A program made the translations under genes and the position numbers. Shown here piece by piece: positions 1 to 8,364 of a DNA stretch of 64,000 nt; the first letter of the stretch is position 1; every line of letters starts with the position of its first letter. Origin of the DNA: an uncultured Anderseniella sp. (GTDB lineage Bacteria; Pseudomonadota; Alphaproteobacteria; Rhizobiales; Aestuariivirgaceae); contig CANKYU010000002.1 of assembly GCA_947488295.1 (NCBI GenBank), forward strand, positions 1,077,193 through 1,141,192, read 5' to 3'. The notes beneath the pieces are model-generated. The model was not told the origin of the DNA. It did no database searches and saw nothing but the letters and a program-made list of their open reading frames with translations.

Positions 1-1898
1 ATGTCGTTGAGCGTGATATAGATGGCGTGATCGCTGTCACCCCATTTCAATTTGTAGGTGAAACCGGGAAGCACAGGGTCACGATCAAGCGGCTGGCGCA
101 TGTAGACAATACCGGCCTCGTTGTGACCGACGGGTGCGGCGGGTGCTTCGAGCGGCAATGCGGCCTGTGCCTCTGCCGGCGCGTCTGCCGGCGTTTCCGA
201 CAGGACCGAGCCGGTGACGTCATTGGGCCTGTAGGTCGTGCATCCCTTCAGGCCGAGCTCCCAGGCTTCCATATAGACATTGCCGAAGTCTTCGAATGAA
301 ATGTCTTCCGGGCAATTGACGGTCTTGGAAATGGAACTGTCGACATGGGCCTGCAGGGCGGCCTGCATGACCAGGTGATCGTGCGGCGACAGGTCTGCCG
401 TGGTTACGAATGCATCGGGCAGGTCGGCGTCGCCACCAGCGGTCGCGCGAAACGCCCGCAACGCATAGTCTTCAACCTGCTCGATACGGTGGCTGCCGTC
501 CGGTTGCAGCACCTTGCGGTTGTAATTGAGCGAAAAAACCGGCTCGACGCCGGATGACACATTGCCGGCAAACAGGGATATGGTGCCGGTCGGCGCGATG
601 GATGTGAGAAGTGCATTGCGGATGCCGTCTTTCCGGATTGCGTCGCGCACTTCGTCATCGAGATCGCGGACATGGCCTGACGCCAGGTACTCCTCAGCAT
701 CGAACAGCGGGAAAGCTCCCTTTTCCGCCGCGATGCCGGCGCTTGCCAGATAGGCAGCGCGCTCGATTGCCTGCATCCAGGTTTTTGCAGCGCTTGCGGC
801 CTCGTCAGATCCGTAGCGCAGCCCGCACATGGCAAGCGCATTGGCCAGCCCGGTCACGCCCAGGCCGATGCGGCGCTTGGCGCGGGCTTCGGCTGCCTGG
901 GCTTCCAGCGGGTAGTTGGAGACATCGACCACATTGTCCAGCATGCGCACTGCGATGCCGGTGATGCGCCTGACCTCTTCCATGTCCAGTTGCGCGGTGT
1001 CGGAAAACGGCGCGGTCACCAGGCTGGCAAGATTGATCGAGCCGAGCAGGCATGCTCCATAGGGCGGCAGCGGCTGCTCACCGCAGGGATTGGTGGCGTG
1101 AATGGTCTCGCAGTAAGACAGGTTGTTGCGGGCGTTTATCCGGTCGATGAAAATCACCCCGGGTTCGGCATAGGCATAAGTTGCCTGCATGATCCGGTTC
1201 CACAGGTCACGGGCCCGGACAATGCTGAAAACAGTGCCGTCAAATACCAGCGGCCAGTCTTCGTCGGCCTTTACCGCCGCCATGAACGGATCAGTGACCA
1301 GCACGGACAGGTTGAACATGCGCAGGCGCCGAGCCTCCTGCTTTGCCGCAATGAAATCCTCGATATCGGGATGGTCACACCGCATGGTCGCCATCATGGC
1401 GCCGCGCCGGGAGCCTGCCGACATGATGGTCCTGCACATGGCGTCCCAGACATCCATAAAGCTTAACGGACCGGACGCATCCGCCCCAACGCCCCTGACC
1501 GGCGCGCCTTCGGGCCGCAGCGTGGAAAAGTCATGACCTATGCCGCCGCCCTGCTGCATGGTCAGGGCAGCCTCGCGCAATCCATTGAAGATCGCGCCCA
1601 TATCGTCCTCGATGGTGCCCATGACGAAGCAGTTGAACAATGTCACCGAACGCTCGGTACCGGCACCGGCAATGATGCGACCCGCCGGCAGGAACTTGTA
1701 GCCCGACATGACCTCGGCGAAAGCTGTTTCCCAGTGTGCCCTGTCCTTTGGTTTTTCAGGTGCCGCCAGTGCCCTGGCGACCCGGGCCCAGGTATCGTCC
1801 ACCGTCTGATCAACGGGCGAGCCGTCCGGTGACTTGAAGCGGTACTTCATGTCCCAGATTTCGCGGGAAATCGGATCAAGTGCGGTGTCTGTAGCCAC
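1..1898 (-). CDS. nrdJ: Adenosylcobalamin-dependent (class II) ribonucleotide reductase, 3' end cut by window
   Basis: Reduces ribonucleotides to deoxyribonucleotides using adenosylcobalamin as radical generator, so it works with or without oxygen. About 632 residues are visible and the frame runs off the left edge without a stop. Recognisable motifs are TLFNCF near residue 90 (a cysteine of the redox pair), NPCGEQP near 270 (active-site cysteine), and APTGTIS followed by SSGVEPVF, typical of the shorter NrdJ type. The start is taken as GTG at 1898, because an in-frame TGA lies three codons upstream; an ATG 16 codons further in (1850) is the alternative. The SD is weak. A cobalamin adenosyltransferase gene at 28.3-28.9 kb could supply the cofactor (inference). 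Confidence 0.93.
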   Translation of the reverse strand, partial: MATDTALDPISREIWDMKYRFKSPDGSPVDQTVDDTWARVARALAAPEKPKDRAHWETAFAEVMSGYKFLPAGRIIAGAGTERSVTLFNCFVMGTIEDDMGAIFNGLREAALTMQQGGGIGHDFSTLRPEGAPVRGVGADASGPLSFMDVWDAMCRTIMSAGSRRGAMMATMRCDHPDIEDFIAAKQEARRLRMFNLSVLVTDPFMAAVKADEDWPLVFDGTVFSIVRARDLWNRIMQATYAYAEPGVIFIDRINARNNLSYCETIHATNPCGEQPLPPYGACLLGSINLASLVTAPFSDTAQLDMEEVRRITGIAVRMLDNVVDVSNYPLEAQAAEARAKRRIGLGVTGLANALAMCGLRYGSDEAASAAKTWMQAIERAAYLASAGIAAEKGAFPLFDAEEYLASGHVRDLDDEVRDAIRKDGIRNALLTSIAPTGTISLFAGNVSSGVEPVFSLNYNRKVLQPDGSHRIEQVEDYALRAFRATAGGDADLPDAFVTTADLSPHDHLVMQAALQAHVDSSISKTVNCPEDISFEDFGNVYMEAWELGLKGCTTYRPNDVTGSVLSETPADAPAEAQAALPLEAPAAPVGHNEAGIVYMRQPLDRDPVLPGFTYKLKWGDSDHAIYITLND

Positions 1899-2202
1899 AA
1901 TGATTGCTCACAACTGGTATGCGGTAGGGAAGATCATCACACACATTCATGGTTTGTTCTACCAAAAAAGCGTTGCCAGCCGGTTAACCTGCAGAGGTTC
2001 CGGCGTGGCTCGTGCATTCCGTAATGTACAGTTCAGGTAATGCCCTGAGACGGCAACGCTTGCGATCAATGCTCCGGTGAAAAAATCTGCGGCCCAAAAT
2101 GTGTCGAAGTCGATGTTTGTTATGATCGTATTGAATGTTGAAAGCGAAGAACGAAGCGGACACTTGTCAATCCATGAACAATGTCCGCTCTGATACTCTT
2201 GG
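1899..2202. other. Intergenic region upstream of nrdJ
   Basis: About 300 bases with no gene I can support. It should hold the nrdJ promoter. I looked for a cobalamin riboswitch and for an obvious NrdR box and recognised neither. The only clear structure is the inverted repeat next to the enoyl-CoA hydratase stop, listed separately. Confidence 0.5.
2155..2189 (-). terminator. Stem-loop after the enoyl-CoA hydratase-like gene
   Basis: AGCGGACA and TGTCCGCT pair over 8 bp, with a further 4-bp inner stem (TTGT/ACAA) and a 10-base loop. It begins 13 bases after the stop of the minus-strand gene. The sequence that follows on the minus strand is only moderately T-rich, so termination efficiency is uncertain. 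Confidence 0.45.
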
Positions 2203-3048
2203 CTATTGGATGTCCTGAACGTCCATCACCAGCTTGTTCCAGTTGCGCTGGTTTTCCATATCATGCTCCAGGCCCTGTTCATCCGCGATCGCAAAACGCT
2301 TGATGGCCGGTGTCCTGCTGGTTGCCTGATAGAGCCAATACGCCTCTGCCTTCAGCGCGTCATCGATTGGTTTGTCGATCGATTCGTAGACCATTTGCTT
2401 GCAGGCATTGATCGAAGCTGCCGGGAACCTGGCGATGCGTCTTGCAAGGGTGTCAACGTATGCGTCGATCTCATCGGCCTCGAACGCCTTGTTGATCGTG
2501 CCCATCGCCTCAGCCTCATCGGCGTCGAAATCCCGCGCGCTCAGGATGATCTCCAATGCCCGGCCAAGGCCCGTCTGGCGGGCCATTCGGGATGCGCCGC
2601 CACCGCAGGGCAGGATGCCCATGCCGACCTCCATCTGCATGAACTTGAACTTGCCGCGCACTGCAAAGCGCATGTCGAGAGCCAGTGCCAGTTCATGGCC
2701 TCCGCCGCGGGCAAACCCTTCCAGCTTGGCAATTGTGGCCTGTGGCACCTTGCTGATGCGCTCGCAAACGGCCTGCAAATCGAGCAGTTGAGCTTCGTCT
2801 CGAGAAACCGCTTCGGTCGACATGTCTTTCAACAGCTCAGTGTCATAGTGGCAGACCCAGATCTCAGGGTTTGCTGATTGGAAGATCACCACTTTGGTCT
2901 CACGATCCCGCTCAAGCCGCATGGCAAGACTGTTCAGGTCTGCGAGCATTTCCTGGCCCTGTACGTTTACGGTGCCGAAATTGAAGGTGACGGTAGCGAT
3001 GGCGTCTTCGACTTTCACGTCAAAGGTCGTGAAGTTCTCATATTTCAT
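2203..3048 (-). CDS. Enoyl-CoA hydratase/isomerase (crotonase) family protein
   Basis: 281 residues with the crotonase fold. GGGHELALALDMRFA (about residues 115-129) and the following EVGMGILPCGGGASRM match the oxyanion-hole and CoA-binding region of the family. The first oxyanion segment, where enoyl-CoA hydratases usually carry a canonical motif, reads VCHYDTELL, so the exact reaction cannot be named. The ATG has AAAGGA as SD. A 190-base AT-rich gap separates it from the SDR gene upstream, so it may have its own promoter, but same-strand placement suggests a link to the LysR-controlled oxidoreductase set. Confidence 0.8.
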   Translation of the reverse strand: MKYENFTTFDVKVEDAIATVTFNFGTVNVQGQEMLADLNSLAMRLERDRETKVVIFQSANPEIWVCHYDTELLKDMSTEAVSRDEAQLLDLQAVCERISKVPQATIAKLEGFARGGGHELALALDMRFAVRGKFKFMQMEVGMGILPCGGGASRMARQTGLGRALEIILSARDFDADEAEAMGTINKAFEADEIDAYVDTLARRIARFPAASINACKQMVYESIDKPIDDALKAEAYWLYQATSRTPAIKRFAIADEQGLEHDMENQRNWNKLVMDVQDIQ

Positions 3049-3240
3049 CTGGACAATCCTTTGCTGGCCCGGACAGCATATGCCACCGGGCAGTGTTGGG
3101 TTTTTGTGGGTCTTTGGATCAGATGCCCGGTGTTATCCGAGCGCCTGAATATCTGTTAACACCACTGAAAAGATGGATAAATGCGGTAATTCACAGTTCA
3201 CAATTCGCTTTTTCAATATAATAAAGAAACTTTGACTAAG

Positions 3241-4029
3241 CTAACTCAGCGTCTTCAGGATATCTTTGATGCCCTGCATCACCTGTGCTGCATGTTGGCT
3301 ATCCAGCGCCGCCGCGTTTGGCTGAGCGAAGCGCCCGCTGTCATTGTCGAAATACTTTCCGGACGCGCCGGCAAAGGAGGGGTCCAACGACGCCTTGCGC
3401 AGTATGTCTGCGCCAATCTGAAGATCATTGCCTGCCACGCCAAAGCCGTCCTTGACCATCTTTGATGCAAGCAGCGAACCCGGATTGACAGCGACCACAA
3501 GTGGCCCGTCAGGGAACTCCCTGGCCATCTCCCGCGTCCAGATGGTGATGCCCAGCTTGCTCTGTGCATAGGCATCCATGTCATCGAGCTGCTTGCGGCC
3601 ATGCAGCGCGTCCAGGTCGATGCGCGCCTGAGCAGCTGATGAAAGGTTCACGATGCGCCCGTCCTGCGGGATGATGGGCAACAGCGCCCGCGTCAGCGCA
3701 TAGGGCGCGAAGGTGTTGACCATGAAGCGCATGTCATAACCTTCCGCCGTCACCGCGTCCTTGACCTTCAGAACACCTGCGTTGTTGATCAGGACGTCCA
3801 GCCGGTCGTATCTGGTTCGAACCTCGGCTGCTAAGTTCCGTATATCGTCCATGCGTGACAGATCGGCAGCAAAGGTTTCAGCCTGGCCGCCGACCTTTGT
3901 AACAGCCTCCTGCAACCGCGCTGCGCTACGTCCATGCAGCAGGATCTTATGACCCTCTTTTGCGATGGTCTGTGCCGTCAAAAGCCCGATACCGTCAGTG
4001 GATCCTGTAATAAGAATGGTCTGGGTCAT
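3241..4029 (-). CDS. SDR family NAD(P)-dependent oxidoreductase
   Basis: 262-residue short-chain dehydrogenase. TGSTDGIG (cofactor-binding glycine motif), NNAG, the serine of NLSSAAQ and the catalytic YAQSK tetrad are all present, so it should be active. The substrate is unknown; the overall look is of the retinol dehydrogenase/WWOX-like branch. The start is ATG at 4029, preceded by AAGGAG at good spacing; a TTG five codons earlier is less likely. It begins 11 bases after the luciferase-like gene stops, so the two are probably co-transcribed. Confidence 0.85.
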   Translation of the reverse strand: MTQTILITGSTDGIGLLTAQTIAKEGHKILLHGRSAARLQEAVTKVGGQAETFAADLSRMDDIRNLAAEVRTRYDRLDVLINNAGVLKVKDAVTAEGYDMRFMVNTFAPYALTRALLPIIPQDGRIVNLSSAAQARIDLDALHGRKQLDDMDAYAQSKLGITIWTREMAREFPDGPLVVAVNPGSLLASKMVKDGFGVAGNDLQIGADILRKASLDPSFAGASGKYFDNDSGRFAQPNAAALDSQHAAQVMQGIKDILKTLS

Positions 4030-4040
4030 AAGTGTCTCCT

Positions 4041-5009
4041 TCAAGATGCAAAGTGCGGCAACAGATCTTCCGCGATCAGGTGCAGGGTGGTTTCAATATC
4101 TGCGCGGTTGAAGCGCAGGTTCAGGGCAACATGGTTCACTCCAAGTGCTTCTATCTCTTGCAGGTACTGCAGCAGGAAGTTCGTCCCGGACTGAAAGCCC
4201 AGGTGGATGGGGCGTGGTGCGGCGTCGGCGTGGTCCACGAGATCAACATAAAGCGACTGCATCACCGGTTTGTCGGACTCTCCAGCTTCTGCAACCCTTG
4301 CCCGGTAGTCCGCAATCACCCGCCCTTGCGCCGGTGTGTCGCGAGGGTATGTGATCCATCCATCGCCATGGGCTGCGATCCAGTCCGGTGATTGCCGGCT
4401 GCCGCCGGTGATCAGCAGCGGGATGTGCCCGGCGATCGGCTTCGGCAGCATGTCCATGGAACCATCGAGCCTGCCGTGCACTCCTTCATGGCGCGGATAG
4501 TCCCCGGCGGCTGCACGCATATAAGCCATGCTGTCGCGAAACCGCTCCCCCCGATCCTGGAAAGACATGTTCATGGCGGGATACTCCTCGGGCCTGTCGC
4601 CTGACGCCACGCCGAGGAGCAACCGACCATCCGACATGACATCGGCCGTTGCCGCTGCTTTGGCAACGTGGGCGGGATGGCGTAGTGGCAGGATCACACT
4701 GGCGACCCCCAGGGCGATCCTGTCTGTACTGGCGGCAAGGGCTCCCAGGTAGACAAACGGGTCGTACATCTGGCCAACGTCACCAAATGAAGGCACGTTG
4801 AACGGCACATCGCGCAGCCAGACCGCTGCAAAGCCAAGGCGCTCGGCCAGTTTGACGCGTTCGATATGCCGCATCATTGTCGGGACGGCACCAACCTTGT
4901 AAGCCTCAATTGGAGCCACCAGCCCCAGGCTGAGACGGCCTGGCTTAAAGGTGGCATTGTAACCGCGGTTCATCTGCGGAAAGGTGCCGGTGCCATCTTG
5001 ATCCAGCAT
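4041..5009 (-). CDS. LLM-class (luciferase-like) flavin-dependent oxidoreductase
   Basis: 322 residues with a bacterial-luciferase-like TIM barrel. AERLGFAAVWLRDVPF near the N-terminus, DVMSDGRLLLGVASGDRPEEY in the middle and ITGGSRQSPDWIA later are typical of the family, and specifically resemble the BA3436/TIGR03571 subgroup. Such enzymes use reduced flavin and oxygen; the substrate is unknown. The ATG has AAAGGAC upstream. It sits between the CmcJ-like gene (23-base gap) and the SDR gene (11-base gap), forming a probable three-gene operon. Confidence 0.85.
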   Translation of the reverse strand: MLDQDGTGTFPQMNRGYNATFKPGRLSLGLVAPIEAYKVGAVPTMMRHIERVKLAERLGFAAVWLRDVPFNVPSFGDVGQMYDPFVYLGALAASTDRIALGVASVILPLRHPAHVAKAAATADVMSDGRLLLGVASGDRPEEYPAMNMSFQDRGERFRDSMAYMRAAAGDYPRHEGVHGRLDGSMDMLPKPIAGHIPLLITGGSRQSPDWIAAHGDGWITYPRDTPAQGRVIADYRARVAEAGESDKPVMQSLYVDLVDHADAAPRPIHLGFQSGTNFLLQYLQEIEALGVNHVALNLRFNRADIETTLHLIAEDLLPHFAS

Positions 5010-5032
5010 TGCGTTGTCCTTTCAAGGTGCCC

Positions 5033-5812
5033 TCAGTAACGAACCAATGTGCGGCTCTCGATGCTTTTGCGGATAGTCTGGATGTCTGGATCTTCGACCA
5101 TATCGAGCGCGCTGTGCCCAATCGAGGGCCGCCCGCGGTTGTCGTAGATGTTGAAGAACGCCACCTCGTCCGATGTCATCCTGGACTGATAAATCCATTC
5201 ATGGCGCGGGTTCGCCGCAAGCCCCATGATTTGCCCCTTGCGATCCGGATAGATCAGATCGAGCAATATCCAGTCCTTATCATCCACCGTGGAGGGCCTG
5301 ATGAAACCAAGTGGAGCACTGTTGATCGGGTCACCGACCGGTCGCCAGACGTTGATGAAGGCATAGTGGCCTGTGTTCCAGTCGGCGGATCTCTCCACCC
5401 CCAGAATGTCAGCCAGGCGTTGCCTGGCCCCGTCGACGCTATAGTCGCTGTGGACGTTGCGCGCCGGTTTGCGGGCCGCGTTTGGATCATCTACGCGCAC
5501 CGTATGGTCGAAGATGACAACCTCCCTGGCGCCCAGTTCTCCACGAAGCAGCGTTGTCAGTTCAGCGTCATATGCGGCCTGCCAGGCATTGTCCCTGTCG
5601 AATGCGTGTACGGCACTGGGAACATGCGCAAAGCCGACCGAGTCCACCTGAAAAGATGCGGCATTGCCCGGGTTACGCACATCTGCAACCGTCACCTCTT
5701 TTTCAACCAGTTCGGGCGAGATCAGGTTGCCGACTATGCCGTCGCTATCCAGATAGAACGCCTGCTGTTCAGGCTTGTGTACGTGGTAATTCACAGTCGC
5801 ATTCTGAGCCAT
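5033..5812 (-). CDS. CmcJ/NvfI family oxidoreductase
   Basis: 259 residues resembling the CmcJ/NvfI family, named after a cephamycin methoxylation protein and a fungal Fe(II)/2-oxoglutarate-type oxygenase. NVHSDYS (about 142-148) supplies an HxD pair and a later RPSIGHSALDM contains a candidate third histidine with a nearby arginine, as expected for a non-haem iron site. No signal peptide is seen. It is the first gene of the leftward oxidoreductase operon and is divergent from a LysR regulator. The substrate is unknown. Confidence 0.8.
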   Translation of the reverse strand: MAQNATVNYHVHKPEQQAFYLDSDGIVGNLISPELVEKEVTVADVRNPGNAASFQVDSVGFAHVPSAVHAFDRDNAWQAAYDAELTTLLRGELGAREVVIFDHTVRVDDPNAARKPARNVHSDYSVDGARQRLADILGVERSADWNTGHYAFINVWRPVGDPINSAPLGFIRPSTVDDKDWILLDLIYPDRKGQIMGLAANPRHEWIYQSRMTSDEVAFFNIYDNRGRPSIGHSALDMVEDPDIQTIRKSIESRTLVRY

Positions 5813-5838
5813 TCGTGTTTTCCCGGAGATCTGTTCAT

Positions 5839-5851
5839 TGCATCAGATGCA
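5839..5851. promoter_or_regulatory. Candidate LysR-type operator (T-N11-A palindrome)
   Basis: TGCATCAGATGCA is a perfect 13-base palindrome with exactly the T-N11-A form bound by LysR-type regulators. It lies in the 110-base gap between the divergent CmcJ-like gene and lysR, where such sites normally control both genes. Not tested beyond its form and position. Confidence 0.5.
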
Positions 5852-5922
5852 CTGATCTATCATTCTTGAAATTTATAAAAATGGCTGCCTGGTGATTTCA
5901 GAATTCCGGAAAGGGATATAAT

Positions 5923-6834
5923 GTGGATATAGAAAGCCTCCGCCTGTTTGTGCTGGCCTGTGAAACCCTGAACATCAGCGCGGCGGGCCGTACCCTTGGC
6001 ATGGCTCCGGCTGTCGCAAGTTCACGTCTGGCGAAGCTCGAGCGCACCGTTGGCGCAGACTTGTTGCACCGTTCAACACGTAAGGTCTCGCTTTCGCTGG
6101 AAGGTGAGGATTTCCTTCCGTACGCCCGTGAAATGATCGCCCAGGAAGAGGCGGCGCTCGCCGCCTTGGGGCAGAGGCAGACAAAGCTCAGCGGCACATT
6201 GCGCTTCGCCGCACCCAGTACATTCGCACAGATCTACATCGCACCATTAATCCCGGAATTCATGGACCTGCATCCGAACCTGACGTTGGACCTGCACCTG
6301 TCGGATACGCAGTTCGATCTGATCGAAGGCAGCTTTGATCTCGCCCTCAGAAACGCGGTCCTGGAAGACAGCAGTCTCACCGGGCGCAAACTGGCTGATG
6401 ACAGCCGCATCCTTTGCGCATCGCCAGCGTATCTGGAAAGCTATGGCGTGCCTCGAACACAAGAAGACCTGCGTACGCATCGCCTTATCGCTTTCAAGGA
6501 CCTGGACCCCAAGGTGTTGATCGCTTCTGACGGATCAAATGCACTTTTCGACCCCAAGAGCGCTGCAAACCGATTGATCGTCGATGACGGCCTCGCCCAG
6601 AAACAGGTCACACTCAAAGGTGCGGGAATCTCCCTGAACTCCCGTTGGTCCGTGCACGAGGAAATCGCGCTCAAAAAGCTGGTGCGGGTGTTGCCGAGCT
6701 TCGAACTGGCGGCGAAACCCGCCCTCTGGCTGGTCTATCCCAAAAGCAATGTGCTTTCTGCAAAAGTCCGGGTGTTCATGGACTTCATGATCGAACGTAT
6801 CGGCAAGAATCCAGTCTGGTCCGACTGTCCATGA
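5923..6834 (+). CDS. LysR family transcriptional regulator
   Basis: 303 residues. The N-terminal winged helix-turn-helix (about 1-60) reads SLRLFVLACETLNISAAGRT and continues with the usual VASSRLAKLE recognition segment; the rest is a periplasmic-binding-protein-like effector domain with LRFAAPSTFAQIYIAPL at about 90. The start is GTG at 5923 with GGAAAGGG upstream. Divergent orientation to the CmcJ-like operon and the T-N11-A palindrome between them suggest that it controls that operon and itself. Effector unknown. Confidence 0.92.
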   Translation: MDIESLRLFVLACETLNISAAGRTLGMAPAVASSRLAKLERTVGADLLHRSTRKVSLSLEGEDFLPYAREMIAQEEAALAALGQRQTKLSGTLRFAAPSTFAQIYIAPLIPEFMDLHPNLTLDLHLSDTQFDLIEGSFDLALRNAVLEDSSLTGRKLADDSRILCASPAYLESYGVPRTQEDLRTHRLIAFKDLDPKVLIASDGSNALFDPKSAANRLIVDDGLAQKQVTLKGAGISLNSRWSVHEEIALKKLVRVLPSFELAAKPALWLVYPKSNVLSAKVRVFMDFMIERIGKNPVWSDCP

Positions 6835-6904
6835 ACAGCCGTTGATGTTCGACAGGATCGTGTGAAATTGTCATGGTTGCCAGCCGAGGTTGGAGATTCT
6901 GCCG

Positions 6905-7669
6905 TCAATCCGATCGGCTTTCGCTCACCAGACGGCTCGTTGCTTCCTCAATTGTCTGCTGCAGGCGGGCTGAAAACACCTTGCGGTTCAGGCCGGCCTC
7001 GATCGGTGGCAGAAATTCCACGATGATCGTGCCCGGGTGGCGGATGAACTGGCGTCTGGGCCAGTACAGGCCGGAATTCAAAGCAAACGGGGTGCACGGC
7101 ACGCCAAGTTGCATGTAGAGCGCCGTTGCGCCGGGCTTGTAGTCGGGTTCAGCGTCCGGCGCCATCCGGGTGCCTTCGGGAAAAATGAGAACCTGGCGTC
7201 CTGCAGCAATGGCGGCCTTCGCATCCGCAATCATTTTCTTCAGCGCTGACGGACCCGCGGTCCGGTTCACCGAGATCATCTTGAACTTGAGGCAGAACCA
7301 GCCGAACACCGGAATGAAGGTCAACTCGCGCTTCAGCACCAGGGCGGGGTCTGCCAGCAGGGGCAGCAGGGCGAATATATCCCAGGCAGACTGGTGCTTG
7401 CCGGCCAGCAGGCCGCCTTCCTGCGGTATGTGCTCTCGGCCACGAACTTCCATGGTGGTGCCGGTGATCAGCTTCATCCACCACAGCGACGATCGCGCCC
7501 AGGTTTTCAGGGCGGCCATGGACCAGCTTCTCGGTGTGAACATGAACCAGAAACCGAGCACCAGAAACAATATCAGATTGATGTAGAAAACCAGATTGAA
7601 CAGTAAGGACCGAAACGCCAGCACACCCATTTCTCCCGTACCGCCTGCTGATCGTTGCTGTTGTGTCAC
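6905..7669 (-). CDS. plsC: 1-acyl-sn-glycerol-3-phosphate acyltransferase
   Basis: 254 residues of the PlsC/AGPAT family, which makes phosphatidic acid at the inner membrane. The acyltransferase HX4D motif is HQSAWD (about 97-102) and the second motif is FPEGTR (about 168-173). One hydrophobic segment spans about residues 20-45. Its ATG overlaps the stop of the YdcF-like gene by 4 bases, so the two are translationally coupled at the end of the ftsEX operon. Confidence 0.93.
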   Translation of the reverse strand: MTQQQRSAGGTGEMGVLAFRSLLFNLVFYINLILFLVLGFWFMFTPRSWSMAALKTWARSSLWWMKLITGTTMEVRGREHIPQEGGLLAGKHQSAWDIFALLPLLADPALVLKRELTFIPVFGWFCLKFKMISVNRTAGPSALKKMIADAKAAIAAGRQVLIFPEGTRMAPDAEPDYKPGATALYMQLGVPCTPFALNSGLYWPRRQFIRHPGTIIVEFLPPIEAGLNRKVFSARLQQTIEEATSRLVSESRSD

Positions 7670-8298
7670 AGCACCAGAGCAAGCAGGTATTTGATATATT
7701 CACTGATCCACAGGCGAAGCGTTGAAAACGACAGCGCTGGTGTCTTTACGTCACTGCTGGCAACCGGATAGGGCACCAGTTCCACATTCGGCATGGCCCG
7801 GGAAAACTCTACGATGGCCCGCAGGATATGATAGTCGCTGGTGACGACTGCAATCCTGGTGAACTTGTGCCGCGTTGCCCAGTCGGCAGCTTCTGCGGCA
7901 TTGCCACGGGTATCCGGCGCGCGTTTGTCCAGGTCCACGCAGCATTTGAACAGGCTTGCCTCGGCATGGGTAATCTCGCTCAGTTGCCGCGCCGTGGTTG
8001 CCGGGTACACGCCGGAGATCAGCAGGCGTCTGGCGGTTTTCTGTTCAAGCAGGCGGACGGCTGCGGAAATACGTTCAGGTCCGCCGGTCAGAACCACTAT
8101 GCCATCCACCGACATGTTGTCCGGCCTGACAATGTTGCGTGAATTTTCCGCGAACGAGGCAAACCCCGCTATGGCGACAAGAAGCACGCACACGACAACC
8201 CCCAGCCCGACCCACCAGCTGCGGGTGCGCCCGGGTTGCGCATCGCGAAGATGCGTCTCAGTGCTGGACTTTCCGGACGGGTCAGACATCAAAAACAT
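7666..8298 (-). CDS. YdcF family (DUF218) membrane-anchored protein
   Basis: About 210 residues: a short cytoplasmic tail, one transmembrane helix (WWVGLGVVVCVLLVAIAGF) and a DUF218 domain with VDGIVVLTGGPERI and VTSDYHILRA, as in SanA/ElyC/YdcF proteins linked to envelope and peptidoglycan or enterobacterial-antigen metabolism. The start is uncertain: GTG at 8340, ATG at 8298 or ATG at 8289 are all in frame and none has a strong SD. It lies between ftsX and plsC, and rhizobial genomes often carry these four genes together (from memory). Confidence 0.85.
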   Translation of the reverse strand: MFLMSDPSGKSSTETHLRDAQPGRTRSWWVGLGVVVCVLLVAIAGFASFAENSRNIVRPDNMSVDGIVVLTGGPERISAAVRLLEQKTARRLLISGVYPATTARQLSEITHAEASLFKCCVDLDKRAPDTRGNAAEAADWATRHKFTRIAVVTSDYHILRAIVEFSRAMPNVELVPYPVASSDVKTPALSFSTLRLWISEYIKYLLALVL

Positions 8299-8364
8299 TA
8301 CCGGGTGAAATCGCGCTGCTGCTGCTCCATGATCCTGCACGGAGCAGCACAGCTTTATGCCGTG

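Noticed and set aside
1899..2202. Cobalamin riboswitch or NrdR box before nrdJ
   Set aside because: Neither the B12-box-like core nor a convincing NrdR palindrome could be read in the gap.
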